Below are positions 1-13,206 of a stretch of DNA of 64,000 nucleotides, in pieces; position 1 is the first letter of the stretch; the number at the start of each line of letters is the position of its first letter. The DNA is from Latrodectus hesperus (lineage: Eukaryota > Arthropoda > Arachnida > Araneae > Theridiidae). The stretch lies in the NCBI GenBank assembly GCA_037975125.1, contig CM075850.1, positions 130,114,181 through 130,178,180 on the forward strand, in the 5' to 3' direction. A program made the translations under genes and the position numbers. The notes under the pieces were generated by a model. The model had not been told where the DNA came from. It ran no database searches and was given only the letters and a program-made list of their open reading frames with translations.

Positions 1-2428
1 TTAGTTAGAATCTTAACTTTAACGAAAGAAAAAACTACTTTATGGTTAATAGTCTAAGAATTTGGGAGACCAAAGACATCTTGGCGACACTTGGTGACTA
101 AACGGCGACATGTTGAAGTCTCGAGTCAATAGGACCAGTAGAAGTCAGGTTAACATAGGCTTATTAAAGGAATGTTCTGGAAACCTCCAGAGCTTATAAA
201 GAAAAGGTATAAATATCGGCCACAGCGAAGCAACTTCATTAGAAGCCTGAGCCTTCATCTCTAATTATCGTGGTTTTGGTTCTATCCATTACTATAGAAT
301 CTGTATTGTGTTTAGGCTGCGAAAAACTTCAAGCTATAGTATTTGCAGTCATTGCGACGAAAAGAACTGTGAATAAAATGATTATTTAGAAGAAAAAATC
401 AACTTCTCCATTTCTTGGTCATCCTATCTTTGTTGCCGCAAAGAAATCTTACCAGTATTCATTTTTGTTATAAATCGTCACAATAAGAAATGAAATTTAT
501 AAAAAAAAGGAAATTTTAATTTCCATTTTTGCTAAAAATAATTAAGCTAACTGTTCATCATATGAAGGCTTCAAAATTTGATTCTTCCCTATTTGGAATT
601 AATAAAATTTAACAACGCGTAAAGTATATAAGTGTAAATAATCCAATTTACCAACCGTCCTTTAATCTTTATTTATTTATTTTTTGCAATGAAATTTATT
701 TATCTTCAGAATTTTTGTCTCCTTTTATTATTGGTGAAACTTTCACTCACTTCCTACCCATTTTCTAAATCATAATAGAATATTTTTTGTCATCTATTTA
801 TTTTGCTTTTAAAAGCCATATCGGTGGGAACATTAAATGTTGTTAGTAATAGAAGTAAATGATTCAAACAAAGACGAGATTTCGAATGGCATACATACTT
901 ATAATAATAATAATAATGATATTGTTATACTAGTCATTATTATATATATTCTTATAATATTATTATTTAGTTTCATCAAATTATAATTTTCTACCAATAA
1001 TCGAATGGCATACATACTTATAATAATAATAATAATGATATTGTTATACTAGTCATTATTATATATATTCTTATAATATTATTATTTTGTTTCAACAAAT
1101 TATAATTTTCTAGCAATAAATATATAAATAAATTCAATTGTATTAAGACAATGCATATCGCAAAGATCGTTTATGTTCCTTATAATGAATTTATTTTATT
1201 TATACGATAAAAGGGAAATAGATGGCTTGGTAAATTTTTTTTAAAATTTACTTCCTGCCTCTATGGTCTAGAGCACATACTTAATTTGGAAGAAAGTTTT
1301 GGAAGGAAATTTAATCTGTGAGGGAATGTGTCCTAAATTAACGTTCTTATTTCTATCTGAAGTATTTCCCGAAATCTCATTTGCGTAGGAGATTGCTAGT
1401 GTCCTTTAGAAAAATCGTCTAGTTAGATTTGTTTTCTACAGATTTTTAATATGAATTTATTCATAAAAAATTATAAAACAAAAAGTACTAACTCTCAAAA
1501 TATTTTTAAGTAAAATTTTAGAAATTCCAATGATAAATACATGAATAAAAAAAGATATAGAACAAAAAAAATTAATATTTATATAAAATATGTGAAAAAC
1601 ATTGTTAGTGCTAAGGAAACAATATATATCAAAATAAGTCCTTAATAAAAAAAATGCTGATACTTTTTACTTTTTAAGGAGCTAAAATAAAACCATTTTG
1701 AAGATTTTAGGGAAAAAACAAAGAGTTTAAGTAATTATAAAATAGGTTTGTTTTATTGATACACACATTGAAAGAAAAATTTAATATAACTTAAAAATAA
1801 GTATACAAACATATTGAATAGTGCAAAAGTATTAATAAGAAAATGTCATATCAGTCAATACATTTTAATTACATAAATTAAGCACATTAAGTGAAACATT
1901 ACAAATCAACTGAAAACCAAACTTAACATTAGGGTACATTAATTATATTAAAATTATTATTCCAGTTGTTAAAATAGTTACTGTCAATAGTAAAATTATT
2001 GTTTACAATATTAATATTTATTATCATTACCATTTCATAATGAATTTGTTTATCGTACAATTAATTAAAATAAGGGTTTAATTTTATCGATAATTGGCAG
2101 ATATACATTGATACAAAATTTATTTAATTTTTAATACAATTACGTATATATTTTTTAATCGAGAACTTTTCGGTTTTAATGTAAGATATTTCAAAGAAAG
2201 AACATGTATTGCAATATATTCAAATAATTTAATTTTACAATGTTCATAAAATATAAAATCCTGTAATATATTTTAATAAATACAATTGACTCTAAGCAAA
2301 ATCTCTAGCAATATTTTTATTAAAAAATATAATTTTATTCCATGAAATGAGCAGGAGAGTTTTATATGTTTAAAAATAAAGTTTATAAAGTTCTTGAGTA
2401 ACTCTTTAATAAATTGATCTCCGCCCAT
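1..2428. other. AT-rich intergenic DNA
   Basis: No open frame of note and no recognisable protein domain on either strand. The sequence is strongly AT-rich with many short A or T runs. The only structure I see is the tandem duplication listed separately at 883-1118. Confidence 0.7.
883..1118. repeat. Two-copy tandem duplication, 118-bp period
   Basis: The block beginning TCGAATGGCATACATACTTA at 883 recurs at 1001 and runs almost unchanged to about 1118, with a few substitutions near the end (for example TTTCATCAAA versus TTTCAACAAA). Each copy contains a short (TAA)n run. Seen directly. Confidence 0.93.
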
Positions 2429-2438
2429 AATACGAAGG

Positions 2439-3179
2439 GTGATCGGTTAATGAACATAATCCGTTAGAAGACTATGTTGCCAAACCGAATTGTTCATTAA
2501 CCGATCATCGATTTACCATAGGTTTCTTTGTGAAATCCATTAGTTTGCTCTGGAGGTCTTAAAAATGGAATTAAAAAAGGATGTATAATTTCTCAGTAGT
2601 TTTATAAAAAATAATTTATACGTGTAGTCTTGCGTATTAATCGGTCCTTTTAGTTTTTTTGTTTATGGGCCGCTAAAGAAGATGCCCAATGTCGATTGCT
2701 TTTCTCTCCTTTTTTGAGACTTTCCATAAGTGGTTAAAGGCATTGTTGTGGTAAAGATCCTTAACCCTACTGATATCAGTTTGGTTTGTGTGCCATTCTA
2801 AGACCATTGCTCTAACATCCTCCCACTTCTTCAACGAATGAACGAGGGGGAGGTGCTCAAAATGAAATCAGCTTCGGTTTTGAATGAAATCAAAACTGAA
2901 GATCTACTTTTGCTATAAATATTATATTTATGAGCGAAAAGAAATTTACAGTATAGAACTTTTAAGTTTAATAAACAAGTAACATACTTCAAGAGAGATG
3001 AAAAACGAATTTTGGTCCTTTGGGTTTCCCAAGAGACGCTCCGAGAGACGAGAAGTGTTCGTTAGAATTCGTTTTAGTTCATAATACAAAAACGTGTTTG
3101 TTGTCCAAAGATAAAGTCTTTCTTTAAAGTATTTGTTGTCCGATTTGTTCACAGTCCGAATAGTTCGTTAACTGATCAC
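2439..3179. mobile_element. Inverted-repeat element, possible non-autonomous DNA transposon
   Basis: A 17-base motif, GTGATCGGTTAATGAAC, at 2439-2455 is matched in inverted orientation at 2492-2507 (GTTCATTAACCGATCA) and again at 3163-3179 (GTTCGTTAACTGATCAC). The outer pair could be the terminal inverted repeats of a roughly 740-bp element; the left pair alone makes a hairpin of about 70 bp. I see no transposase and no clear target duplication, so the family is unassigned. The interior frame at 2946-3152 (minus) matches nothing I recognise. Confidence 0.5.
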
Positions 3180-3344
3180 ACACTGTTTTGATAAACGAAA
3201 TTATTTATTTATATGTCTAAATTGTTTCTACAATCAGTTTAATAATGATTTTATTTTTTAAACTTAATTGGATAGTAAATTTGACCTTCCAGAATAGTCA
3301 AAAAACATATAAGTAATTTATTTATTTGTTTTATTTATTACATA

Positions 3345-3551
3345 CATATATTTTCAGACTTGTATGCTTGATTCTTGAGATCCGCTTGTAAGTCTTCGTC
3401 GATAATAGGACAAATAGCACAATGACAGGTGTACAACCACAGAAGAATAACGAAGAAAACACCCAGGGCCACGGTGGGAATCGAACCCACATTCCTACGC
3501 TCTCAAGCGATTAGCGGAGTTATGCTTTGACCACTCAGCCACGGAGCGCCC
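3345..3551 (-). mobile_element. tRNA-derived SINE (serine-like head)
   Basis: Read on the minus strand, the element starts near 3551 with a tRNA-like head. It has an A-box-like TGGCTGAGTGG and a B box GGTTCGATTCC inside a paired T arm (GTGGG/CCCAC). A non-tRNA body follows down to about 3345. The head's length and long variable region resemble a class II tRNA (Ser-like), but it continues straight into unrelated sequence, so I call a SINE and not a functional tRNA. Boundaries are approximate; no target duplication was identified. Confidence 0.65.
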
Positions 3552-3559
3552 TGAGATAA

Positions 3560-5005
3560 GTAAATGTAAGTTAACTAATTTCTCAAGTTATGCATTCAAT
3601 CCCTACCTGGAGTTTGAATGATATGAAAGCTTAGAATATAAATAGAATAGATATAATGGCATACCTGGCAAAGAATCTTCTAATGAGTTTTGCAATTTTT
3701 GTTATTTGTTGCAAAATTAAAATCCATTAAATCATTTGTTGGTAATTTGAAACTAATATAAATGTCTTCCAGTCACAAATATTTATAATTTCCTCTTAAA
3801 TAATCGCAACCAAATGGGCAGCTGAGTCTTAACACTTAAGAGCTTAGCTCAGCAGTTTCAATAGTTCGATTCGCATTAAGAGCACTAATATTTGTTATGG
3901 GTTTGAAGTTTTCACTTTAAATTATGAGTTTTTAGTCTAATAAGCTCTCGTATGCATAAAAAAAACCGCAGCAAAGTTACCAACAAACCAAAGTAAACCT
4001 GGATCATAACATAAACTTAATTGTACTACTCCAATTGGGCAAAATACACGAAACACAAAATAAGAAAGGTGATGTTCAAGTTTTCATACTAAGAATTCAT
4101 ATCAGTATATTTACGAATCACCTATTTCATAAATTATAAGCAAATAAACTCTTTGTATTTTTAAAGTTATAAAAAATAAGCTCAAACAAACTCACTAGCA
4201 CTATTTTTTCCTTTTTATTTGCACAATGATTTTCATGGTCACATACTCAAATGGTCATGCTGAAATGTTTACACCAAGAATTTGCATAAAGTATCTCTTC
4301 TCTGTGATTTCATTTAATAATATACAAGAGGATAGATTCTTTGATTTATTAAATTTATAAAAATAATGCTTAATCCAAAACCATTGTTAAATCTTAAAGT
4401 ATATATATTTTATTTTTTAAAGTGTGCCAGCCCCTCTTTATTTTTATTGTATCAATGATAATCTCGTCTTCGTTTACTCAGATATAATCTCTTAATTTGC
4501 TCAGTAATCAATCGTATAAAAATGAATAAATAAATAAAATCGTATAACATAAATAAATTGTTTAGGATTAAAATAAAAGATTAATACTAAAGCATCCTTA
4601 AATCTTAAAGTAGGTTTATTTACCAATGCTGGATAATTTAAGTTATAGAAATCTTAGTTTTATAAAAAAAATTAAAGCCACTTAAAAATGAGATAACAAA
4701 ACTTAATTATATCCAAGAATAGTATTTTATAAAACATCATAAAATAATGTTACATCGGATACCTCAATTTTGATTAAATGAATATCTTTGTTTACTCTAT
4801 AATTTTAGCTTATTTTGTATTTAGCCTTGAAAGATAAATACGAAAATACAAACTTAGCAATTTTCAAACTGTTTTGCTGTGTTGACACCAATAGATACTT
4901 TAATGTTGTTATGATGATATTATTACTTCTACTTTTTCTTAATATAATACTTTCATATTAAGAAATCTAAATTTCATAATAACTAGTTTCAATCGTGTGA
5001 TTGAA
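3560..5005. other. AT-rich intergenic DNA
   Basis: No supported gene. A short tRNA-like stretch near 3810-3890 could be a decayed SINE head but is too weak to call. Confidence 0.6.
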
Positions 5006-5009
5006 CTGT

Positions 5010-5192
5010 GATGAAGACATCCACTGCGCTAGGATGTCTGCAGGCTTTCAAGCCCTACCAATGTGACTATAATTTTAAATAAACCATAGACTGGGTCGTA
5101 AGGGGGCCCCCGTAAATGTTACGGAAGGCTCTCGGAGATTCTCGGATAAAGTCTGGGGTCCTGCCACTTCGCTATGCTATGCTATGATGATG
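5010..5192 (+). mobile_element. Probable LINE 3' end fragment
   Basis: This island is clearly richer in G+C than its surroundings. It contains GCAGGCTTTCAAGCCCTACC (about 5040-5060), whose reverse complement resembles motifs at about 25710 and 27260, the latter next to a LINE RNase H fragment. It ends in GCTATGCTATGCTATGATGATG-like short tandem repeats, as LINE 3' ends often do. No coding sequence is left. Family unknown; LINE origin is inferred. Confidence 0.4.
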
Positions 5193-5864
5193 TTAAATCA
5201 AAAGACAAATTTAATGTAATGATCAACTGCTTCAAGTTAATTTTTTTAATAGTTGGTAAATTGACATCAATTAAGTAAAAATTTTGAAATTTATTCTGGT
5301 CTAAAAATTTACAAAAGGACTTAAAATAAGATAATGATTAAATAAGCAGATTATATAATATTCAATAATTCTTATGTTAAAGTATGCCCGTGAAAGTATG
5401 CATATTGTTCCTCAAAAGCAATCTTCACTTTATAAAAGTTTGTCGCAGCCTAATAATGGGATTATGTTCTTCTGAGAAGAAGGTCTTGGATTCGATGCCA
5501 GTCAATGTTGAAGAGAGGATAGTTTCTGCTGTCGGTAAGGACATATTTGGAATAGTTGCTTGAGAGCTTTAAATTTGCTTATTTTCCAATTCTTCTTTCC
5601 TTACGACATACGAATAAAACCTGCTATCAATACAAAACCTACTCAGATTGTGGTACAGTTCTATATTCATATGCTTTGCACCAGGCTTTAGCAATTAGGC
5701 TATCAATTACTTGGTTTCTGATATAGTTCAAATAGATACCAAAAAATATAAAATACTAGAAACACACTTCCTAATCCATGCTTTCAATAGTATATTTTAA
5801 AGCCTGGAATGATCAAAAGAGACCTATATACAGAATTAATAATAAAAATTTAGTATCCATCTAT

Positions 5865-7400
<1,536 letters not shown>

Positions 7401-7406
7401 TTGCTC

Positions 7407-7657
7407 TTTTTTTTTAATCCTCGGTTAGATGGCACCACCAGAGGATCCACACTCCCTGAATTTTGATATCGATTTGAAGAGGGAGGAAATTTTATCCAGA
7501 CGATTGCACCCATGATAACTACTCAACGACCGACCACAGGACTTTCGCGATTCTACAGATTTAACAAGCACATATATCGCATGTACTCGGTGGGTCTTTG
7601 GCGGCATCGGGAATCAAACCCCGGATGTAAGGTCGAAACCCTAACCACTAGGGTGCC
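7407..7657 (-). mobile_element. tRNA-derived SINE with poly(A) tail
   Basis: On the minus strand the element starts at about 7657 with GGCACCCTAGTGGTTAGGG, followed by a B box (GGTTTGATTCC) and a body of about 180 bp. It ends in a short A run (T run on the plus strand, 7407-7415). Head plus unrelated body plus A tail is the usual SINE layout. Two frames on the minus strand across it are chance readings. Confidence 0.72.
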
Positions 7658-8039
7658 ATGATGATAGTAACAGATATTATTTATTGAGAGTGTTTTTACT
7701 ACACAAATTACCCTACATGATAAAAAAACATTACTTTTAAATAATTTAGATTTTAGAGAAATAGCAAAATTGCAATGTATTAAAAACTTATACAAAATAA
7801 AGAATTGAGTCAGCAAATTAAGGTAAATATTTTAGAATTATTAAGTAATATCTGTCATAACACCACACAAAGTAATAATGTTTCAAGCGATAAATGTAGT
7901 GTAGAAACTTCACAAGTGGTGACAGTAGTAGCTCATAACATGTCATGAGGGCACTATCATACTTCTCTACACCTATCCCAGGGTTGGGCTTTATTAGTTA
8001 GCTGAGGAAAGGTAGTTCAGTTTTCGTAATTTAGAAGCC

Positions 8040-8260
8040 ATTACCAAGCAGAAGACATTCAAGACTCAACCTGCCACTCCTAAAAGTATCATTTCACTCG
8101 AAGGACATCGTGACTACCACCTGTTTAACCAACACGCCTTTAGTGAGAATTACATATCTTCTGTTAAGTGGGGAATTGAACATTCCGATGAAGACAACGA
8201 CGCCTTTACTACGACCTCTTAGGCTTCAACATGATATTTCAAGGACTCATTAATGCTATG
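8040..8260 (+). mobile_element. Decayed interspersed repeat (SINE-related)
   Basis: About 8082-8120 (AAAAGTATCATTTCACTCGA and flanks) is closely matched in reverse orientation near 15850-15905 (AAAAGTATCATTTCACTGGG on the minus strand). Two dispersed, oppositely oriented copies indicate a transposed repeat. Only part of the unit can be traced. Confidence 0.5.
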
Positions 8261-8289
8261 GAATGCATTCTAAGAGATAAAAAATGTAT

Positions 8290-8302
8290 TGTTGTTAGAG
8301 GG
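8290..8302. repeat. Left target-site duplication of the I-type LINE
   Basis: TGTTGTTAGAGGG, identical to 13768-13780 on the other side of the element. A perfect 13-bp match flanking a 5465-bp LINE is the expected footprint of target-primed insertion. Confidence 0.9.
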
Positions 8303-8325
8303 TTGGTTGATTAGTTGGGTTTTTC

Positions 8326-8357
8326 GGCGCAATGTCCAAAAATGGACATGCTGCGCC
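8326..8357 (-). other. 3'-terminal hairpin of the LINE
   Basis: GGCGC-A-ATGTCCA pairs with TGGACATGCTGCGCC around a short A-rich loop. It lies about 25 bp from the 3' end of the element, where LINE reverse transcriptases recognise their RNA. A near-identical 32-bp hairpin sits at 32893-32924. Confidence 0.75.
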
Positions 8358-8649
8358 AAGAATAAAGTTTTGGAAGAATATATTTTATTTATTTTTATTT
8401 ACTTATTTTTTTATACATAAATATATTTTTTATTGAAAACCCAAGCAACATTAAAATTTAAAAAAAACAAAAATTAGTGTATAAATTATTTTAAAATCCC
8501 TATACAATAATAGAATATAAAATAAAATAAATCAAATACATATAAAATTTTAAAATGTATAAATATAAATTACATAAAGTTTAAAAAACCTATTCCTCTC
8601 AAATAAGCAAATAGGTTTCTGTGAGGTGGTTCCCCCAACAAATCAAACA

Positions 8650-11600
8650 TAGTTAAAAGGTTGTTTTGAAAAATTTAAAACGGTAGACGTTAAAAGTAGG
8701 ACATGAGATTAAAATATGATAAACAGTAAATGGTTCATCACACGCTTCACACCATGGATTTAGTTCACTTAAAAACAAATTTCTGTGTGTGAAACGCGTG
8801 TGTCCGATACGAAGGCTAGTCAATCTAACATCAGCACTTCGCAACGGTAAAATTGATAATGAGATGAGGGATGAGAAAATGGTATGAAACTTGTTGCCGA
8901 CCTGCATGTTCCACAATTCCTAGCCAAAGACCATGTATAAAACTTTTTATACCCTTTCTCACATCAGAGAGCGGAACCGATAGTAAAACTGGATCTGTTG
9001 CAGCCTTTGCAGCTGCATCCGCTCTCTCATTTCCATCAAGACCTACGTGACTTGGTATCCAACAAAATATAATATCATATCCCTTGCCAGCACCAAAAAT
9101 TTTCTCCAAAAATTTTTGATATCCCAAAAATGATCAAAAATATCCCAAAAATTTTTAGGGAATCTAATGCTCTAAAAATTTTTGACACAACAGGATGGCA
9201 AGTAAAACTATTGTTTCTCAATGCTACCAATACACTCATGCTGTCAGTATATATACAAAATTTACGATGGTCATCTGTATTCACAAGCTGAAACGCGTAA
9301 TAAATAGCTTTTGCTTCAGCAGTAAAGATGGAGCAGGACGAATGTAGACTGTAACTAAAAACTGTGTTATTTATAACAACTCCACAGCCCACATGTCCTG
9401 CTGTTTTTGAACCATCTGTGAATACAGGTGTGTATGATTGATACTGACAGTGATGGGAGGAAAATAGTGTTTGAAAACAATAGGTGTTGTGTCTGATTTT
9501 GAAAACTGAGCAAAAGAGTTATTAAAATTAATAGTTGGATCATACCAAGGCGGATGAGCAAAACGATCAATAGACTCTATCCGAACATCACATAGGTCTG
9601 TGAGGCACATATATGATTTGGCTCTTGTGAGAAAAGGTGGAATACTCATTGGTTGAGCATCAAACAGTTTTGTAAGAGAGGCATTAGGAACCATGGTTCG
9701 TAATGGGTGATACAGGGTCGACATAATTTTTGCGTAATAATTGAGAGTTTGCTGCATTCGTCTCAGGTCCAACGGTAGTTGGTGGCATACAACGTATAGA
9801 CTCTGGACGTGTGATGTGCGGAATGCCCCAGAACATAGCCTCAAAGCAGAGTGATGAACTGTGTCCAGTCTTCGTAAAACAGAAGATCTAGCCGATCCAT
9901 AAACAACACACCCGTAGTCAATGCGGGATAAAATCAATGACTGGTAAATTCGAAGTAGTGATGTGCGATCTGCACCCCAAGATGTATTTGACAACACCTT
10001 GAGGATATTAAGTGATCGCTCACACTTCTTCCGCAAATACAAAACATGCGGAAGAAAGGTTAATTTTCGGTCAAAGATAATCCCCAGAAATTTTATTTCA
10101 TTGACTACTTGTATTGGGATGTTGTTGATATTAAATGGATCATTGCGAAGGCTAGTCTTTCTACAGAAGTGGACACATCTACTCTTGCTTGGTGATAAGG
10201 TATGGCCATTCTCAGCACACCATGCAGCAAGTTTGTTAACTGCTGCTTGCAGTTGTCTCTCAATTAACCTTACATTAGACCCCTCACATGTTATTTGCAG
10301 GTCGTCAACAAACAAAGTACCATGTACTGATGATGGAAGTTGATGAAGAATGTTACAGATGAAGAGACTAAAAAGTGTGAAGCTTAAAATAGAGCCCTGA
10401 GGAACACCCTCAGATTGTGTAAAAGTATTGGATGTATAGTTTCCAATACGTACTTTAAAAACACGGGAGCATAAGAAATTCTGCAAGAATATCGGAAGAT
10501 TACCCCGAAAGCCAAAATCATATAATGTACCGAGAATTCCATATCGCCATATACGGTCTTAAGCCTTCTCTATGTCGAAGAAAATGGAAGCAAATGATTT
10601 CTCCGCGCAAAACCGTTGCGGATTTGAGTTTCCAAGTGTGTCATATTATCAAGAGTGGATCTTCCTTTACGAAAGCCACTCTGATTTTTATGGATACAGT
10701 TATTAGTTTCTAAGACATAGATGAGACGAGCATTGACCATACTTTCGAGAGTCTTACATAAGCAACTCGTCAGGGCGATTGGTCGATAATTTCAATGATC
10801 TGAAGGATTCTTACCAGCCTTTAGGACAGGAATCACTGTTGCATCTTGCCATAGAGATGGAAATTCATTTTCAGTCCAGATCCTATTGAACAGGTAAAGT
10901 AAGTTCAACAGGGAGTCTGGACTTAAATGTTGAAGTATGAGATAACTGATTCCATCAGCTCCTGGACTGGTGTTATTGGCCTGCTGTAAAGCTTTCTTCA
11001 ATTCAAACATTCCAAATTCACATACACATTCAATGTACGGTAGGACTAGTCGATGGTTGAAGCGAATTGGTACTCGCTCAGCACGACTCTTAATCCTCAA
11101 AAACGAAGGACTATAAGAGTTCGAGCTTGAGACGTTAGCAAATGCTTCACCAAGGACGTTAACAATATCCATATGAGAAGAGTTTATAGCAGCTGCTGAT
11201 TTTAAAATAGGAATAGAAATTTCTCTATAAATTCCATTGACTGCTTTCACCTTTCTCCATAACTGCTTACTAGAAGTTGAAGATGTTATTGAAGATACAT
11301 AGCAGAATCAGGATTACTTCAAACTTCGACGACGAGCTCTGCGTGCTAATGCTTTTGCTCTCTTAAATGCGATCATCAACAACTGCCAATTGTGTAAATA
11401 ATGTCCAGTCTGCCCGACTGTATACGTAAGTAGGTAAGCGTTGTCCTACACTATTACCTCCAGTCTGGGAGATGACGATAGGAAAATGATCGCTATTATG
11501 CAGATCATTTCCTACATTTAAATTTAACAATGGCAGAAGTGAAGGAGAACTAATGACTAGATCGAGAGAAGGAAATGTTCTTGTGGGTATGTGAAAGTAA

Positions 11601-11980
11601 GTCTTCCCGTCTGTATTAAGCAGAGAGACTGTTGTGTACGCTGAAATACACAGCTCTATCTGCCGATTGCGAGAATTTGTATCATCACTTCCCCACAAAG
11701 AATTATGGCCGTTAAAGTCACCTAACAGCAGAAATGGTGTTGGCAGCTGATCTATTAATGCATCGAGTTCCACTTGGTGGATGACATCGTGTGGTGGCAA
11801 ATACAAACTACAGACTGTCAACAAGCATGATGTATGAATTCGCACAGCTACAGCCTGTAGTGTTGTATTCAAAGGTTGGGCAGTGCTGGGATAGTTATTG
11901 GATGCTAATATACAAACACCTCCAGACACTGCACCATCGTCACCACAGTCTTTTCTGAAGCTTTTGAACCCACGCATGGA
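8650..11980 (-). pseudogene. LINE ORF2: reverse transcriptase-RNase H, multiply broken
   Basis: Frames on the minus strand join into one decayed polyprotein. RT N-terminal part (11250-10792): the SPGADGISYLI motif, ending at a TGA (10792-10794) just before the NYRPIALTS motif. RT motif A (FDIEKA-stop-DRIW) has a TAA at 10559-10561, after a frameshift near 10610-10620. RT motifs B (EGVPQGSILS) and C (FVDD) lie in the open frame 10486-9371. The frame then shifts near 9435, so RNase H begins in another frame: FTDGS, then FTAEAKA and YTDSMS, then HVGLDGNERADAAAK around 9075-8950. The tail, 8916-8653, has the HTRFTHRN and CEAC...HILISC residues usual at the end of these proteins. RT copies RNA at a nicked target; RNase H removes the RNA strand. 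At least two stops and three frame changes make it non-functional. Confidence 0.88.
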
Positions 11981-12095
11981 AAAGTTATTGCTGGACTTTA
12001 GGAATGTTTCCTAAAGTGCAACACATGCGGGGTTGTAGGCTGAAATTATAGACTTGATGTCATCATGATGAGAACGCAAACCATGGCAGTTCCAA
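11363..12095 (-). pseudogene. LINE ORF2 N-terminus: AP-like endonuclease, broken
   Basis: The endonuclease nicks the insertion target. Its first motif (NCHGLR) is encoded at 12091-12074. The glutamate motif follows but the codon before it is TAG (12011-12013), so LQE reads as L-stop-E. From 11977 the frame is open again, with LLGDFNGHNSLWGS and SDHFPIVIS, the metal-binding Asp/Asn and final Asp-His motifs of the exonuclease-endonuclease-phosphatase fold. It stops at 11363. Just beyond, an Arg/Ala-rich linker (AFKRAKALARRARRR) appears in another frame unusually soon after the endonuclease, so I infer an internal deletion of the EN-RT linker here. Confidence 0.87.
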
Positions 12096-12111
12096 GAAAC
12101 AAAGGAAGTTA

Positions 12112-13206
12112 TTATTCAGTTTGAAAAGCTCCTTTCTCGGAGCTGGAAGGCATGTCATCTGACATCCCCTTGAGTGATAGATCTACGACCGAGGGATGTA
12201 GATATACAGCGTCAGCCTCCAGGGATAAGGCTTTACGGGTGGATATAGAAGGCCTAATATTACCCTCTTTTGTAGATTTTAGTTTTAAGGCCTTTAGGGC
12301 CTTAGATTTAGCCATCGGAGCTTTTCTACGCGGAATGGTTGTGGAGGTTGATTTTGGCCTCTGTACAGATGTAAGGGGTAATTTTACTATTGGAAGTGAA
12401 AGAGCATCCGTTTGCGTACTAGCCGTTCTGGTGACCTTGGCGGCGAGAGATGCATAGCTAACTCCTGCTTGAGGTGTACGTGCTGTGACAGCACGTCTCG
12501 CCTCAGGATATGAACAATTATTCTTAACTTTAGTGGTTGTGATCTCCTTTTCCAGTATCCAGATAGGACAACTTCTAACGTAGGAGGGGTGGTCACCTTT
12601 ACAGTTTACACACTTCTCCTTTGCAGTACATGACGAGCTGTCGTGGCCAACTGCTGCGCAGCGAGCGCAAGTCAGTTTGCCCCTGCAAGTCACTTTGGAG
12701 TGACCAAATCTCTGGCACTGGAAACAACGCAAAGGACTTGGTATAAACGGCCTGACGGATAGATGCATATATGCAGCTTTAATATGCTGCGGTAGGTCTG
12801 TCGTCGCAAATAACAGTGCGAGATGTTTTGTATTGATAATCTGCCCATCCTGTCTGACAGTGATGCGTTTTACAGCACGGAACTTTTGATCTTTGAGATT
12901 TTCTAAGATCTCGTCCGCAGGCGTATTTAGCAGATCTTTGGTGGATACCACACCACGTGAAAAGTTAAGATTAATATGAGGTTGGACGGACACCTCAAGG
13001 TTAGCAAGCTTGTTAATGCTGCTTATGAGAGTTGCTTGTGCATCTGAAGCAATTTCTACCATTATATCACCAGAATGAAGTTTCTGAATGCTCTTTACTT
13101 CTCCGATATTGCCAGAAATACCTTTTTGGATTAGGAAAGGGGATACATTATTAAAAATACCCTTTTTCCGTTTTATAATGTAGAATCTTGCTTTTATTAT
13201 ATTCAA
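12112..13206 (-). CDS. LINE ORF1, gag-like nucleic-acid-binding protein
   Basis: An intact 364-residue frame. Three zinc knuckles are visible: CFQCQRFGHSKVTC (161-174, C-x2-C-x4-H-x4-C), CARCAAVGHDSSSC (180-193) and CVNCKGDHPSYVRSC (about 199-213, irregular spacing). The region before them (about 1-155) probably holds the RRM-like fold usual in I and Jockey ORF1 proteins, but that is inferred. The C-terminal third is Ser/Thr/Lys-rich and looks disordered. The family's role is to coat LINE RNA and chaperone its annealing. ORF1 has no stop or frameshift although ORF2 has several, so a protein could in principle still be made. The start at 13206 is the first Met of the frame. Confidence 0.85.
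   Translation of the reverse strand: MNIIKARFYIIKRKKGIFNNVSPFLIQKGISGNIGEVKSIQKLHSGDIMVEIASDAQATLISSINKLANLEVSVQPHINLNFSRGVVSTKDLLNTPADEILENLKDQKFRAVKRITVRQDGQIINTKHLALLFATTDLPQHIKAAYMHLSVRPFIPSPLRCFQCQRFGHSKVTCRGKLTCARCAAVGHDSSSCTAKEKCVNCKGDHPSYVRSCPIWILEKEITTTKVKNNCSYPEARRAVTARTPQAGVSYASLAAKVTRTASTQTDALSLPIVKLPLTSVQRPKSTSTTIPRRKAPMAKSKALKALKLKSTKEGNIRPSISTRKALSLEADAVYLHPSVVDLSLKGMSDDMPSSSEKGAFQTE

Noticed and set aside
3461..3551. A functional tRNA-Ser on the minus strand
   Set aside because: It continues into a SINE body and the D and anticodon arms do not pair convincingly.
5090..5120. GGGGGCCCCC palindrome near 5110 as a regulatory site
   Set aside because: It is a single short palindrome within what looks like a LINE 3' fragment; nothing else supports a regulatory role.
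9963..12457. Plus-strand frames at 9963-10343, 10525-10713 and 12152-12457
   Set aside because: They overlap well-supported minus-strand RT and gag-like coding sequence and have no domain of their own.
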